Shown here piece after piece: positions 34,070 through 45,430 of a stretch of 64,000 bases of DNA. A program made the translations under genes and the position numbers. The notes below the pieces were generated by a model. It was not told the origin of the DNA, ran no database searches, and saw nothing but the letters and a program-made list of their open reading frames with translations. The stretch spans positions 1,178,001-1,242,000 of the forward strand of contig NC_092194.1 of NCBI RefSeq assembly GCF_043641665.1, read 5' to 3'. Numbering within the stretch: position 1 is the stretch's first letter; every line of letters starts with the position of its first letter. Source of the stretch: Enoplosus armatus (taxonomy: Eukaryota; Chordata; Actinopteri; Centrarchiformes; Enoplosidae).

Positions 34070-34262
34070 AAGCAGACTACTGCAACCTGCTCCTGTCTGG
34101 CGTGCCTGCATGCGCCGTCCGACCTCCGCAGCAGCCCGGCTGGTCTTCAACCTACCCAAGTCCTCCCGTACTACACCACTCCTCCGCGCCCTGCACTGGC
34201 GGCCGGTGGCTGCTGGAATCTGATCCAAGACGCTTGCCTTCTATGCTGCGAATGGCTCAGGC
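34070..34262 (+). mobile_element. LINE reverse-transcriptase C-terminal relic
   Basis: Plus strand. ADYCNLLLSGVPACAVRPPQ (one frame) is followed by a frame-shifted ARLVFNLPKSSRTTPLLRAL and HWRPVAAGI. This is the conserved order LDYCNSLL(A)GLPA ... LQ.NAARLV ... TPLL..LHWLPV found after the RT core of L2/CR1-like non-LTR elements. At least one frameshift and an early stop. It is only about 60 codons long. Confidence 0.75.
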
Positions 34263-34277
34263 CCATCCTAAGACCAG

Positions 34278-34430
34278 GATGTCAAAGTGTCCTTGAGCAA
34301 GACACTGGAACCTGCGTTGCTCCCGATGGAGGCCGGCCCCTCGCATGGCAGCTCGGTCAACCACCGGTGGGTGAATGAGACCTGATCTGCAAAGCGCTTC
34401 GGGAAAACCGTCAAGGTTGACAAGTGCTAC
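34278..34430 (+). mobile_element. SINE-like fragment (body and tail)
   Basis: Plus orientation: tgtcaaagtgtccttgagca, agacactggaacc, gttgctcccgatgg, then gcaaagcgcttcgggaaaac and ttgacaagtgcta. It matches the body of the minus-strand copies at 12952-13042 and 19686-19848. The A and B boxes are not kept. It starts 15 bases after the LINE relic. Confidence 0.6.
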
Positions 34431-36059
34431 ACATCTACACATGACATTACATGCATGAGATTGATATGAAAACAAATAAGCCTATTTCTTCCTTTTAAGA
34501 CGCCCCCATATTAGGGGGTTTTTTTTTTCTGTTTTTTTGTGCCTCAATGTGCAGGATGACATGAAAAGAAATGTTGCCTCCTGACAAGACAAGAATCATA
34601 ATTCGTTTCTGAAGAAAGCCCTGGCTCGGCTTGACAAGCGCTTGACACTTGAAGTTTGACGGCTGTGCTAAATTCAAACAGAGACATCGCCTGTCTCTCC
34701 CGCCTCTTTGACATTTACATTCTTCTTACACGTCGCATTCAAAGTGCTGAACCAGAAGTAGAACAAGCTATTTTCACCGGTTAGTGTCAGTAACAGCGCT
34801 ACAGACCCCCCCCCCCCCCCCCCCGCAAAGACATAATGGTCCCCACATTGAGCTGCAACCCACAGTCATTGCAGTGGTCTCGGAGTAGCAGTCACCGAAG
34901 ATAACCTCCTGACTTAGCGGCAGGAGTGGGCTTGGAATAAAGATCGTATCTTTTAATTAAACTTTCACTTAGTCGAGAAAAAAAAGAGAGGGAGAGAGCG
35001 CGAGAGGGGGTGGGGTGGGGGTGGAAAGAAAACACCTAAGGTCTTCATTCTGCACCCGTCTTTGGTATTTTATATCTTGGGGAATTTTATGGTTGGCCAA
35101 ACCTGTAGAATTTACATTGCGTTGGCAGATTTAGAGCTGCTGGAGTGTTTCATAGTGTCTCATAACATTACCGAGCAATTGCTGAGAAGCCCCAGAGGAA
35201 ATGAGACTACTTTTACGAGACAGTGCGCCTTTTTTTTTTTTTTTCTTTTCTTTTCTTTTATCACATTTGACAAGTTGTCAGATCAGACGAGTGAAAGTCC
35301 AGCCATGGGGGTTTTAAATCTCGATCTTCTCTGAAATGCCATATTGTGTCTACTATGGGCTGGACTACAATTTAGTTTACGTTTCTTTTTCCGACACACT
35401 GCAGTCTTAGCACCTGTGTTTCTGCTGTTTGTTTGGGTTTGTTTTGATGATTCACAACTTAATACCCACAGTGTGCACGATGTTCAAACTTTAAAGTGCT
35501 GTTAATATCTGCAACCCCCCCCCCCCTCTCTCTCGTCATTTGAAGCTCTTCAGTGTAATTCTGTCTGACAGCCAAGAAGACACGCTTTGACAATAATGAA
35601 GTGTAAGTACATCAGTGTTTCCCCTGGACCGCTCTGCTCCTCATTCTCCACTTCCAGCAACTCCATTAATCATAGGAAATTAGACAAGTACTTTCTTGCC
35701 TCATAATGAAGTTGATCATAATGTACAGCAGCGTTCACCTTCATGAAATGGGGCCGGCTAAATGTGACGCGCGGTTCTAATAAACAACCTCAAAAGAGGG
35801 TAGACACTTAAGCATCACTTTTTGCAGCTTAGGATCTGGACTGTTGTCGGTGAGCCCTTAACCTCTCCTCCGGTGTCACCATTAGGCCAAAATATCCACT
35901 TGTGCCAAAACCTAATTCGCATATCGCCGTGGAATCTGCTACGCACATCCAAGCTCTCCAGAGGAAGAACCCTTTTCTATTTTTGAAACTTAACTATGTT
36001 TCATTTCATGGCCTTGAACAGGTGTGCCCAACTAGTCACTGTATTATGTTGTGGCCACT
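34431..36059. other. Unassigned non-coding DNA
   Basis: It holds C19 (34806-34824), a purine-rich ga tract (34978-35012), T15 (about 35230-35244) and C12 (35515-35526). A unique-looking AT-rich stretch at 35560-35730 (ccattaatcataggaaatta, tcataatgaagttgatcata) could be regulatory. No gene recognised. Confidence 0.5.
34806..34824. repeat. Poly-C tract (19 bases)
   Basis: Uninterrupted C19. Confidence 0.9.
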
Positions 36060-36440
36060 AAAACGTCGGAGGGGGGGCCGGTTATGGAGGGCTTTATGAG
36101 TGGAGGAGAAGGACTATGAATCTGATCTTTTGTTGGACAGGGAGCCAGTGGAGGGTTCTGGAGGACGGGGTGATGTGGTCACGGGAGCGGGAGCTGGTGA
36201 GCAGGCGAGCAGCAGAGTTCTGGGTACACTGGAGTTTATTTTCGAACTTTGCTTGATGTGCCATAAAGAATGCTGTTGCAGTAGCTGGATGTGATGAAGG
36301 CATGGATCAAAGTCTCGGCGGCAGAGAAGGAAAGTGATGGGCGGAGACGAGCTGAGCGGAAAAAGGCAGTTCTGGTGATATGAAAGGTGTTCAAGGGAGA
36401 GGTTACTGTAGAATATGACTCCAAGGTTGCGGATGTGGGG
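36060..36440 (-). mobile_element. LINE reverse-transcriptase C-terminal relic
   Basis: Minus strand, two overlapping frames. TLIHAFITSSYCNSILYG (36320-36255) matches the LIHAFITSRLDYCN..L.G stretch downstream of the RT core. QNSAARLLTSSRSRDHITP and RTLHWLPVQQKIRF (36220-36110) match the LQ.NAAARLLT...HITP.L..LHWLPV..RI.FK stretch. Frameshifts separate them. The endonuclease and RT catalytic core are missing. Confidence 0.8.
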
Positions 36441-36775
36441 AGGGAGACAGAGTGGAGTTAAGACATGGGCACGACAGTCTCTGATTTCCCTGTCGCAGAG
36501 TTAGCCCGAGTCTTACTTCGTCCATTTCATTTTCCTGCGACTGGACATTAGCCAGAAGTTGACTGGGTAGTGGAGCAACCTTAGGTCCAAGCTGGGTTAG
36601 CTTAGCTCTTACCCCGGCTCTCTTGCAGTGACGTTTGGTCCGACTGGTCCGGTCCGAAGATGTCGCGGCCAGTGATCGTCCCCCGAAGTCTGCTGCACTT
36701 AATCCAGTCCCTGAACTTTGTTTCCCAACACTGATGAGTGTGTTTCTGTCATAGGTAATACGTGCTTCAGTAATA
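36441..36775. other. Unassigned non-coding DNA
   Basis: Nothing recognised. Confidence 0.55.
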
Positions 36776-36975
36776 AAAGCTTTGACCTGATGATCGTGCC
36801 AAAGTCATTGCAATCCACCACATAAATGCCAAATTCCATGGCGATCAATCCAATAGTTGTTGAGACATTTCACTCATATCCACAAATGTCACCGGCTGGT
36901 GGTGCTGGAGGAAAGGTCAGAGGATCACCAAAGTCACTTGAATTCATCATCTGGGGACCATGAATCTCCGTTCCA
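36776..36975 (+). repeat. Dispersed repeat (gttgttgagacatttcac family)
   Basis: It reads gtgccaaagtcattgcaatc, caaattccatggcgatcaat, ccaatagttgttgagacatt, ggtggtgctggaggaaaggt, agaggatcaccaaagtcact, and ctggggaccatgaatctc. I recall this phrase order from a widespread fish repeat. An eroded antisense relative lies at 27550-27667. Class not determined. Confidence 0.6.
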
Positions 36976-38630
36976 AATACCCAGTTCGTGTACATCAAAC
37001 TGACTGATTGACGCTGCCATCCTTAAACTGGATTTATGGTCGACGTAGCGTCTCTGGCGAGAGGGTCCGTGCTCCCACGCAGAGGGCTCCGCAACATTTC
37101 AACATGGACACCTGTGAAACTAGACTGGCCGAGCAGGTGCATAATTGGATTCTAGGATTGTAGGGGTTCTTGAGCGCCTCTACGACCCCCTTCCATGAGA
37201 GACCGCAGGAGACAGCCACATGATGCTGGACTCGTGGAGAGGGAGAGACTGCCACCACATTTAATAGATAAAAACACATACATTCTTCCTCAGCATGCTC
37301 TGTTGGAGCGGCAGCACATCTTTTTCACTTGCGTGCGGCTGTGTTGCAGTCGCTGCCGATCAACTTCAAAAATCACTATCTCCTCCTGGCTGAGGATGAA
37401 CTCTGCTCACGAGCGTGACCACAATTAAGAGGCGGTTGCGTCCCAGCACATAGTGACAAATGAGCAGATATTGAACGGTTGGAAATGCTGCACTGCTGTG
37501 TTTTCAGTTTCAGTGTTTTTTCGCGAGCTGTGCCCCCTCATTGGTATTCTGGCTTTGCTCGGTGCTTGTGTCTCGTGGGAGGCCTGAAATGAGATTGCCC
37601 CATCTTCCGGAGTGAGGCTTACTGCAAAGTTACCAAGAAGCACACAGCGTACTGTAAATTGCTGGAACTCAGGGGTGAGTTTTGGACTGACAGGTATTAG
37701 AAAAGTCTTTTGTTATCCCACAGTGATGTGGGAGGGCCAGCGGCTGCTGAGCATCTCAGCATTTCTGAGAAGTGACGTTAACTCCTGTTATCTAGAAGTC
37801 AACAGCTGAAATGTGTCTCTTAGGCCTTTAAGTACCTGGTTCAAGCTAGATTTGGACTATTATGGTGCATAAAACAGCAGCACAATCCGGTAAAAAGAAA
37901 AATCCATAACCAAAGCAGCAAGTGGTGAATGGATAATTCCTCCCTGGCCAAGAATGGGTGTTTCACAGGCATGCTGGGTTCATCTGCCTTGTTAAAACGC
38001 CGTTCAGTGCTGGAGGGCAGTTGATAAGTGCGTTCATACATTTCATTTTTAAAAAGAGTTTAGTGTGTAAAGCCAAAGGAAATGTTTCTGGGATTTGGCC
38101 GACTGCTTATCGAATGAATGAACCTCCATTCTGGGAGACCCATTTGAATGCAAGACGGCAAAAGGAGGCACAGAGTGAGTGGAAAGTGTAAAAAGAGGCG
38201 GGAGAAGCGGAGGAGAGAGAAGGTAGACGGAAAAGAACAAGATGGAGGGAGAGAGAGAGAAATGTTTATCATGTCATTTAAATCCCCATTTCGCTTTCAT
38301 TCTCTTCACCTTGGCTACAACCATACGACACGATTGAGAGTGAGTGTTAAGTCAAATATAATTGAAACTGGTGGTTCCCAGCCTGACAGGTTCAGATGTC
38401 CGTAAGTCCACCTTAACACAATATGCTTCAAGAGCTGGTCATCGCTGTAATCATTCCTTCCTTCCTGCCCATACTGGCCATGAGGTGATCACTTCCTAAC
38501 AGGTCTACACCATAAGAAATGAGAATCCAGTCCTTCTTCTTTTTAAAAAAAGGGCTAGGGGGTTAGGGTTAGGTTTATTTATATGCACAGCTAGTCTGTT
38601 TAGTACAACATTCCGTCCTTGTGTTTCCAC

Positions 38631-38646
38631 GGGGGGGGGGGGGGGG
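38631..38646. repeat. Poly-G tract (16 bases)
   Basis: Uninterrupted G16; the C16 tract at 38798 lies 150 bases downstream. Confidence 0.9.
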
Positions 38647-38797
38647 TTCTTGCTGGGAAGAGGCCCAAGGGATACGCCCTCTTGGTAGGTTTAAGTTCTG
38701 TGGCGAAAAAAGTCTGAAGGTATCCACTTCAATGGTCAGACCCGGTGATGTCTATGTGAACGGGTCAATGCACAGGGTCAGCCAACCCTACATTGCG

Positions 38798-38813
38798 CCC
38801 CCCCCCCCCCCCC
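38798..38813. repeat. Poly-C tract (16 bases)
   Basis: Uninterrupted C16. Confidence 0.9.
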
Positions 38814-39596
38814 TCCTTCTGTCCTCGTCAGACATTGCTCGCCTTGGCTGGCAAAGTTCACTCTATCAGTGAACGTGAACGTTATGATAAAGGAAGTAGA
38901 CCCATGTCCCTCGCACGACCACAGCGTGAAGGGGCATCAGGCTGCTGAAGCCCTGTGGACTGTGGATCTCGCTCCCTATTTTTGTAACAGTCGAGTCGCA
39001 TTATGGCCAGTATGAACAGGAGGAATTATTGAATCATTGACCAAGAAATCGTCTTGTTTTCTTGTTTTCGTGGTTCAAAGTTGATGCAGGAAGTGTGCCT
39101 GTAAACTGTAATAGATGTTTACATCAGACATCAGTTTGACAAACTTGGGGGGGGTTTGTTTCCAACCTGTCTGATCGTCTGAATGCTCACGTTTCTTGAC
39201 CTGTTGGGAGTTCTTCTTTTTTTTCAGATCTCTGTAATGAACTCGGCGAGTACAGTCTCTGGATTGAAGTTATGTGAAAACAGAATTATCCTTTACATGA
39301 AGGAGCACGAACTGGTAAAATGTTAAAAAACAGAAAAATACTCATTGCAGGAAGGCTGCGCGTGGCTGCTTGGTGGATTTGTTTGTCTCTGTAAGAGGCC
39401 ACAGCAGCGGTGCACCCGGCGGGCCGACGGACCGTTGCTTCCCTCGCTCGCGGCCGAGATTGATCTTTGCCGGAGCTGTAGACAGTCTCATTGTTTTTTC
39501 CGAGCGAGGCGGCCCATCTATTTGAAGCCCTGCACATACTCAAGACCACAGAGGGCAGGTTTAAAAGGCAACCTTTAAAAACCCACAAAAGATTGA

Positions 39597-39620
39597 TGTG
39601 TGTGTGTGTGTGTGTGTGTT
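39597..39620. repeat. (GT)n microsatellite
   Basis: About twelve units. Confidence 0.9.
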
Positions 39621-40063
39621 CGGAAATCAGGCATCGTTTCCTTCCCAGTGAAAAGTTTGACTTCACCAAGAGAAATGGAGGCCCGGTATGAAAGGTTAAA
39701 GGTTTGTTGTTGAGAACTAAAACTGACATCTGAAGTCAAGTTCACCAAGTAAACCATATCTCATATTAATCCATGATAGTAGCAAAACAGACTTAGGTGC
39801 GTGAAAATATAACGGTTTATTACTTTGATAAGCCCAGACCCAGAAAAGCGGCTGTCTGCAGTCTTGCGGTTTCAGTCCTTGGATTACTATCTGATTACGC
39901 CGGAGCTTCTGCTCTCTTGCCAGGTGGGGGGAACCACTGCTATAGGGTGTGCTTTATCACAATCTCTTGACTTATTACACATTCTTTTTTTGTTAAGGTT
40001 ATGGGTTTGGTCATTTTTGCCATTATGTGACATTCAGCAGTGTAGAGAGAGAATGTAAAACAT

Positions 40064-40078
40064 GGGGGGGGGGGGGGG
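40064..40078. repeat. Poly-G tract (15 bases)
   Basis: Uninterrupted G15. Confidence 0.9.
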
Positions 40079-41994
40079 AGAAAGATGTGACATGCAACCC
40101 AGGCTGGATAACTGACTGGGCAAAACCGGCCCCAAAAGCCCCAGGTTCCACTGCAGGTCATTCGGTTTTTGGTTAATTTGATTAAATGACAATTTGTTAA
40201 AAGAATCCGCGCCAGCAACATACAATGTCAGCTAAAGAAGTCCACGTCTCGTAGGGGGACCCCGTGTCAACATGTACCAGCCTCACTATTTTAGGTTATA
40301 TTGCGTTCACATGATCTCACAAAGAAATGACCACAAACACAAGCTATATCATTCCAGCAGCAGGAGTACTGCTTGCAATGGGCTTAATGGGAATATGGAG
40401 GAGGCAGGGTGCTTTGCACAGAGGGTAGTAGGTGGGGGCTCAGTAGATCATACCAGTGTTTGCGGTCTATAAGAAAGGCATTTAAAGGTTGCGAGACCTT
40501 TGAAGTGACTTCTCTCTCACCAGCTCTCACCTGTAACAGTCTAAAAACCCTTATTTTCGGAAGCAGATACGTGTCAGCAGTCGAGAGCTGCGCGTCGCTT
40601 CTAGGACTATTAGCTCTCATTACAGTCTCATTAAAGCAATTCGAGCCCGGTTGGCGACAGTGTGTCAGCGGCTGTGCTTCAGTTTTCAAGTCACAGTAAG
40701 CTAGAGGCGACTGTGCTACACAGACTTGTGAATGTTTTTTGGGTGAAATGAGTCGGGTTTGTGTTTCTCTCTGCCGAGGCCATAAGAAAACACAAGAGCG
40801 GTGCAGATGGATGACGTGAACTGATGCTCTCATATCCTTTTTTCTTTCCCTCTCTATTCCCATCGCAGCGCTACAGTTCACCACACAACACTCAAATTGA
40901 CAATGCACAGCCTGACGTGCGATAAACGTGCGCAGTTGTTGTTGTTGCGGTCTGCGGGGGAGTCCGAGGAAAAGCCTCTTTCAGACATAATGGGCTCAGC
41001 ACGTTCCCCAGACCATATCCACCGTGACTCTGTGCGCGCTGTCCATAACAACTAATGTGTAAACCTCCGCACTCGAGGCGGTGTTGCTCTCTCAAACTGT
41101 AGTGGGAGCTGCCAACAAAATCTACAGTAAGTCCAAGAGAATAAAAACGAGAAGGTCGCTTTGTTAAAACGTCTGCATGTGGCCACTGTAAAAGGTTCGG
41201 GTTGCGTTGTCCAACCAGCGGGTCCAGGGCCCCTGTTAACCCCTGGTTTCTCCCACACTCTCTGCATTATGTGGTAACGCACCATTTTATTCAGTAAAAT
41301 GCACTATGTAAGCACATTATGAAACGGAGAGAGGGATGATATATGCATTTGATATGAAAAATCATATTTACGCGCGCGTAAAAAATAAGCCAAAAAAAGA
41401 CCTCCAAGGGCTTTAAGTGCACCAGTCAATCCTTTTCTGTGTAGCTGGCTGCGTCGACCACAACCAGGAAGTGCACATTTAAACGTTGAGAGTCAAAAAT
41501 AAAAAAAAATTTAAAAAGTGAATTCGCTCAGGTTACGAGATTTCATCACAAAAGTTTCTCATCGTACATTCCGACAAAAGTAACAGTAATAATTGTGTGC
41601 AGCTGATTGCTGACTGGGCTCAGACTTTTCAGCTATGTCGTCCTGATGACGGTGAGTACAGGTCCCCAGACTGGTCTCACCACACCTGGTACAACATTCC
41701 TCCATGACGACGTTAAAGCACTGAGCTCGAAGGCGCCACTTCTTTTTTTTTTTCTTAATCAAACATCGACCGTTTTCTGGGCCATCCACTGCAGGGGGAT
41801 CATCTGTTAAACAGTTAAAGCTGCCTCTGACCCCTCTGGCTTGTACTCTGATAATGTGCTGTCACACTGCGTATCGCTCTCTTAAAAAGTCAGAGGGCAC
41901 CTTCAGGAAAAAGAAAAGAGGAAAAGAAAAAAAATAAAGAAAAACATCCAGAGAGAGAGAAAAAAAAAACGACAAGTTGTCGCGGAGGCCCTGA

Positions 41995-42009
41995 CCCCCC
42001 CCCCCCCCC
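41995..42009. repeat. Poly-C tract (15 bases)
   Basis: Uninterrupted C15. Confidence 0.9.
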
Positions 42010-42141
42010 ACCTGACGAGGAAATTGCACATGAAATCAAAAGCGAGCGCGCTCCGCTGACATCTGGGTGACGATGAGCCCAGGAAACTCGAGCGAACTCA
42101 CTGTCAGATGTCTTTCCCGTCAATTTGACCAGTGCGGAAGT

Positions 42142-42178
42142 GGGACGGGGGACGGGGGACGGGGGGGGGGGGGGGGGG
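42142..42178. repeat. (GGGGAC)n then G18
   Basis: Three G3-5AC units run into an uninterrupted G18 at 42161-42178. Confidence 0.9.
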
Positions 42179-42357
42179 TTAAAGAGACGTGGCGGTTTAT
42201 TGCGGCAAATGACAACGACGTGTCCCTCGCAGACTGGCTGTGAGGTACCTCAACGAGAGCCGCAAATCTGCGACAGCGTGACTAATTGCATTTAATTAGA
42301 ATGCATCGCGGCCACAAATATGTCATTTGACTGTTTCAAATGGGAATGCTTTCGGGT

Positions 42358-42372
42358 GGGGGGGGGGGGGGG
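42358..42372. repeat. Poly-G tract (15 bases)
   Basis: Uninterrupted G15. Confidence 0.9.
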
Positions 42373-42446
42373 CGGTGGGCAGAGGAGCTCTCTCAGCACT
42401 TTCAAAGGAAGTGACAGCCGAAAGTTGTTATTATTTAGTATCTGTA

Positions 42447-42595
42447 AAGGACCAATATGACATTTTTAGGCCCCGTTTTGGCCGTAACTCAAGAGCTGGT
42501 GACCACGTTTCACTGTTGGTCGGGCTCCGAATAGGTGACACATCAAGGTCGAAGGTCACTGCGGCCTCCAAAATAGGTTCTTAGCCGTGAATTAA
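42447..42595 (+). repeat. Dispersed repeat (ggccgtaactcaagagctgg family)
   Basis: It contains ttggccgtaactcaagagct, caggtgacacatcaaggtcg-like text (taggtgacacatcaaggtcg) and aaggtcactgcggcc. I recall this phrase order from a dispersed fish repeat. Only one copy is seen in the window. Confidence 0.4.
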
Positions 42596-42935
42596 GAACG
42601 TATTGGGCACCTTGTTCCGTTTTTCACTTCTTTGCCTCATTCTGAATGTCCAGCGCGCTGGGCTAATCGTGAGCTTCGCCTGCAGCTGCACGCAAAAAAT
42701 GCCAAGAGAAGCACCGCAATGTTGTGCAGCTATACTCTGTAACAGGCCATCTTTACATAGTAATCAAGTACAGGTGTGCCTGTTTAGACAATACATCTAT
42801 GATAATCTTTCATTCATCAGCTCAACAATGTATATTCACTGGAATCATACGTATGTAGCATCAATACGGTGATGACTTCTATTTTTAGCAATACATTTGA
42901 CTTGATGTGACTACTGTGTAGAATGTTCCCACTGC

Positions 42936-43010
42936 ACCTCATTCCCCAATCGCCTTCCACTACACATAACAGTTCACTTGATTTGTTCCTTTGCCAGTTC
43001 CTGTTTGTTA
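42936..43010 (+). repeat. Dispersed repeat, partner of 60854-60925
   Basis: Both copies share the order ctcattcccnaatc, accaca(t)ata, cagttcac(c/t)t and ttgttcc. The word set recalls LTR or leader pieces of fish retroelements. The copy at 60.85 kb sits downstream of the gypsy relic, which supports a retroelement origin. Confidence 0.45.
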
Positions 43011-45430
43011 TGCTGCGTGTTGCTTGTCCTGGTTCCCTGTCTCACCAGAGTTTCGACTTCAAGAGTTGTTAAAAAGGGACTTAAGTATGAAAAACGTGAT
43101 TACTTACATGTTTTTTTCCAAACGTGTCCTCCTCAAGAGTCAGTCATCCCGATATCAAAGCCTCGGTCACTCTCTCCCTCAGATTTATTCCTACAAATCT
43201 CCTCCGACCAAGACAAACGTCTCTTTGCCATGCTTATTGGTGAACAAAAAAAGCTAGAGAATATTCAACCCCCAGCTTGAAATGGTGAATAACTCAACTG
43301 TGCGTAAGCGCTCTCTGTGTGCGCTCACTACAGACGCTCTTGTTTATGGATGAAATACATGTTTGGATTGCGCACACATCCAGGGTAGAGAGAAAACCAA
43401 CCTATCAGACGCACCAAATGTCGCTGGAAGAGCTCAGGATGAACCCTAAAAAGACGGAGGACGTCAATCAAGTCAAGTTTGGCTGCAGCAAGTTATCTGC
43501 ATGTATTTTGACAGGCTGCCTTTTCCTGCAACATGGAGTTTATTCATTCTCAGATTCATCCAAAAGGTGCTTCAACCACATTAACGGACTTATTCCATCA
43601 CTAGACTAGGCCGCTGCAAACGCAATCCTCTACCATCTTGTTGCTGAGGATACCGAACCTCTGGTGTTCCAGGTTGTCACAGTGGGCGTTCCAAAAGTTA
43701 AAAGCAGGGGTGGGGAAAGCAAAGCATTCGTGTCTAAAAAAGAAAGAGGGAGTGAAGAAGGTTTTTGGATTTATTTGACTTAAGTAAGAGTACACAAGTA
43801 CTGTCAGCAAAATGTACTCCAGGGGCATGGAAGTACTCAAAAAGATCCTTAGGCCAGCATCAGAAGAGGGGCCTCGCGGGTGGTTGATTGGGTCTGTGGC
43901 AGAGTTCGTCCAATAGGGCCGCCTAATACATAACACCAAAATGACCTCACCGTCGCAGCCAAGTTTCCAATGTCGGAATAAAATGAGGCGAGTTTCGCCG
44001 GACATCTCGATCCTTTGACGTAAGGTTAGGGTTAGGTCTTAAAACTCCGAGCTGTCTTAAGTCAGTCTTTTTCTTGCCTTGACGTTCCGATAAAATCAAA
44101 CTTGCTTAATGTTGTTAATATTATCATGTAAATATAGAAGTTAATTGACGTGAGCATTGTCAACAACCAATGGGTGCGCTCTCTCCAGCACCAAACAGGA
44201 AGCAGCAAACTGGGAAGTTACTTTGGTAATGGCTTAAAAAAACACTCAAACACCACCAACCAACACTCATTTTAGCGAGAAAAAAACTTTTGAAACGGTT
44301 TCCCACGGTCTTCTCCTGCTAAAATACCGGGATAACCAACGGAGGCTGGCGGCGGGTTGAGGTGAGAAAGTGACAAAATGTAAACTGTAACACAACTGGA
44401 AATAGCGTTGTCCTATAGCTGGTCAAGGTGGAGTATTTTTGCACTATTTTTGTGCACTGTTGGGTCGTTTACTCAAGAACAACACTGCATCATGCTAATG
44501 CAGATGATGATGATGGTAGGCCCAGCATGCCCAGGTGAACAAAATCAAATTGGATGGCTCCGCCCATCTCTACCTGCAAAAAGGAAACACAAAAGTCAGA
44601 GGCCGTCACGTGATCATGTTTTGTAAGTAGAACCTTGAACCTTTTAGAATCAGTACTTCACGCCAGAGGGGGCAGAAGAAACTTTCTTTTAAATCAGGAG
44701 CAAAGACCAGTGACAGCCCAGTGTTGGCCCGGTAATATAAGAAGACTCAATCGTGCCGTAAATCATCTGTTGTCAAAACTCATATTTGTCTCTAGTATTG
44801 TTTGCCTTTGTCCGACATGTCTTCACCCCTCTCAGCACGTTGGAAAGCACTATTAAGTATGTAACAGTGAATTGTGAACGCCATCATCTTGTCTATAATG
44901 CTGAAAAATAACCAGAAATTTCCTTTTAGTATCCTTGGATCTTTGTGATTTTGAATTCCTGAACTAATCTGAACTTTGAAACTAAAACTTTTAAAACGCT
45001 GAGTTCCTGAGTTCCTGACAGCGAGGCGAGGGAACTTCTTGGACGTATGCTTCTGGGTGTTTTTAGTCAGGGGGGAGGGGACGCAGGACAGGCAGCCTTT
45101 TTGGCAAAGGCCTCGAAGATGCTAATGGATTTGGCCCAGTTCCGCTGGTCGGCCTCCAGGAGAGTAGAAGTGTACCTGCTCAGGCTTCAGGCTAAACTCC
45201 ACACTGGTTGACAAAGTATCCCCATCTGACAGACCTGCTGCTCCCCACCTCATTTATCTTGGATATATTTTATCAGTATTTAAGACTATAATGTATGGAG
45301 ATAGCAGTCAGTTAGGAACAGCCCTGACCTACTTAGTTATAAGGTCTTTCTCCTCTGAAGCCGAATACTTAATTTATTCAGAGACGACCACATTAAGACC
45401 ATGTCTCCTCTAGGAACTCTGTCTCAAGAA
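43011..45430. other. Unassigned non-coding DNA
   Basis: An aggttagggttaggtctt word lies at about 44022. Frames at 42978-43280 and 43601-44005 show no motif. No gene recognised. Confidence 0.55.

Larger units (their letters stand above)
36976..42446. other. Unassigned DNA with many G/C homopolymers
   Basis: No gene recognised. Homopolymers and dinucleotide tracts are listed separately. A gttagggttaggtt word occurs at about 38561. The 174-codon minus frame 40908-40384 and the 147-codon minus frame 39729-39286 show no motif. The stretch 42230-42350 contains taattgcatttaattagaatgc, a pair of homeodomain-like TAAT cores with a near-octamer word. Confidence 0.5.

Noticed and set aside
37040..37430. 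Possible Harbinger-type MITE starting ctggatttatggtcgacgta
   Set aside because: I could not find an inverted right end or a 3-bp duplication, so the resemblance is too weak to list.
38555..38575. ggttagggttagg words (also near 14.66 kb and 44.02 kb) as interstitial telomere
   Set aside because: Only about two units each; too short to be telomeric arrays.
40384..40908. 174-codon minus-strand open frame
   Set aside because: No motif, no hydrophobic signal or domain, overlapped by a 96-codon frame on the other strand; consistent with chance.
43707..43730. gcaggggtggggaaag as a hAT element end
   Set aside because: No matching opposite end or 8-bp duplication within reach.
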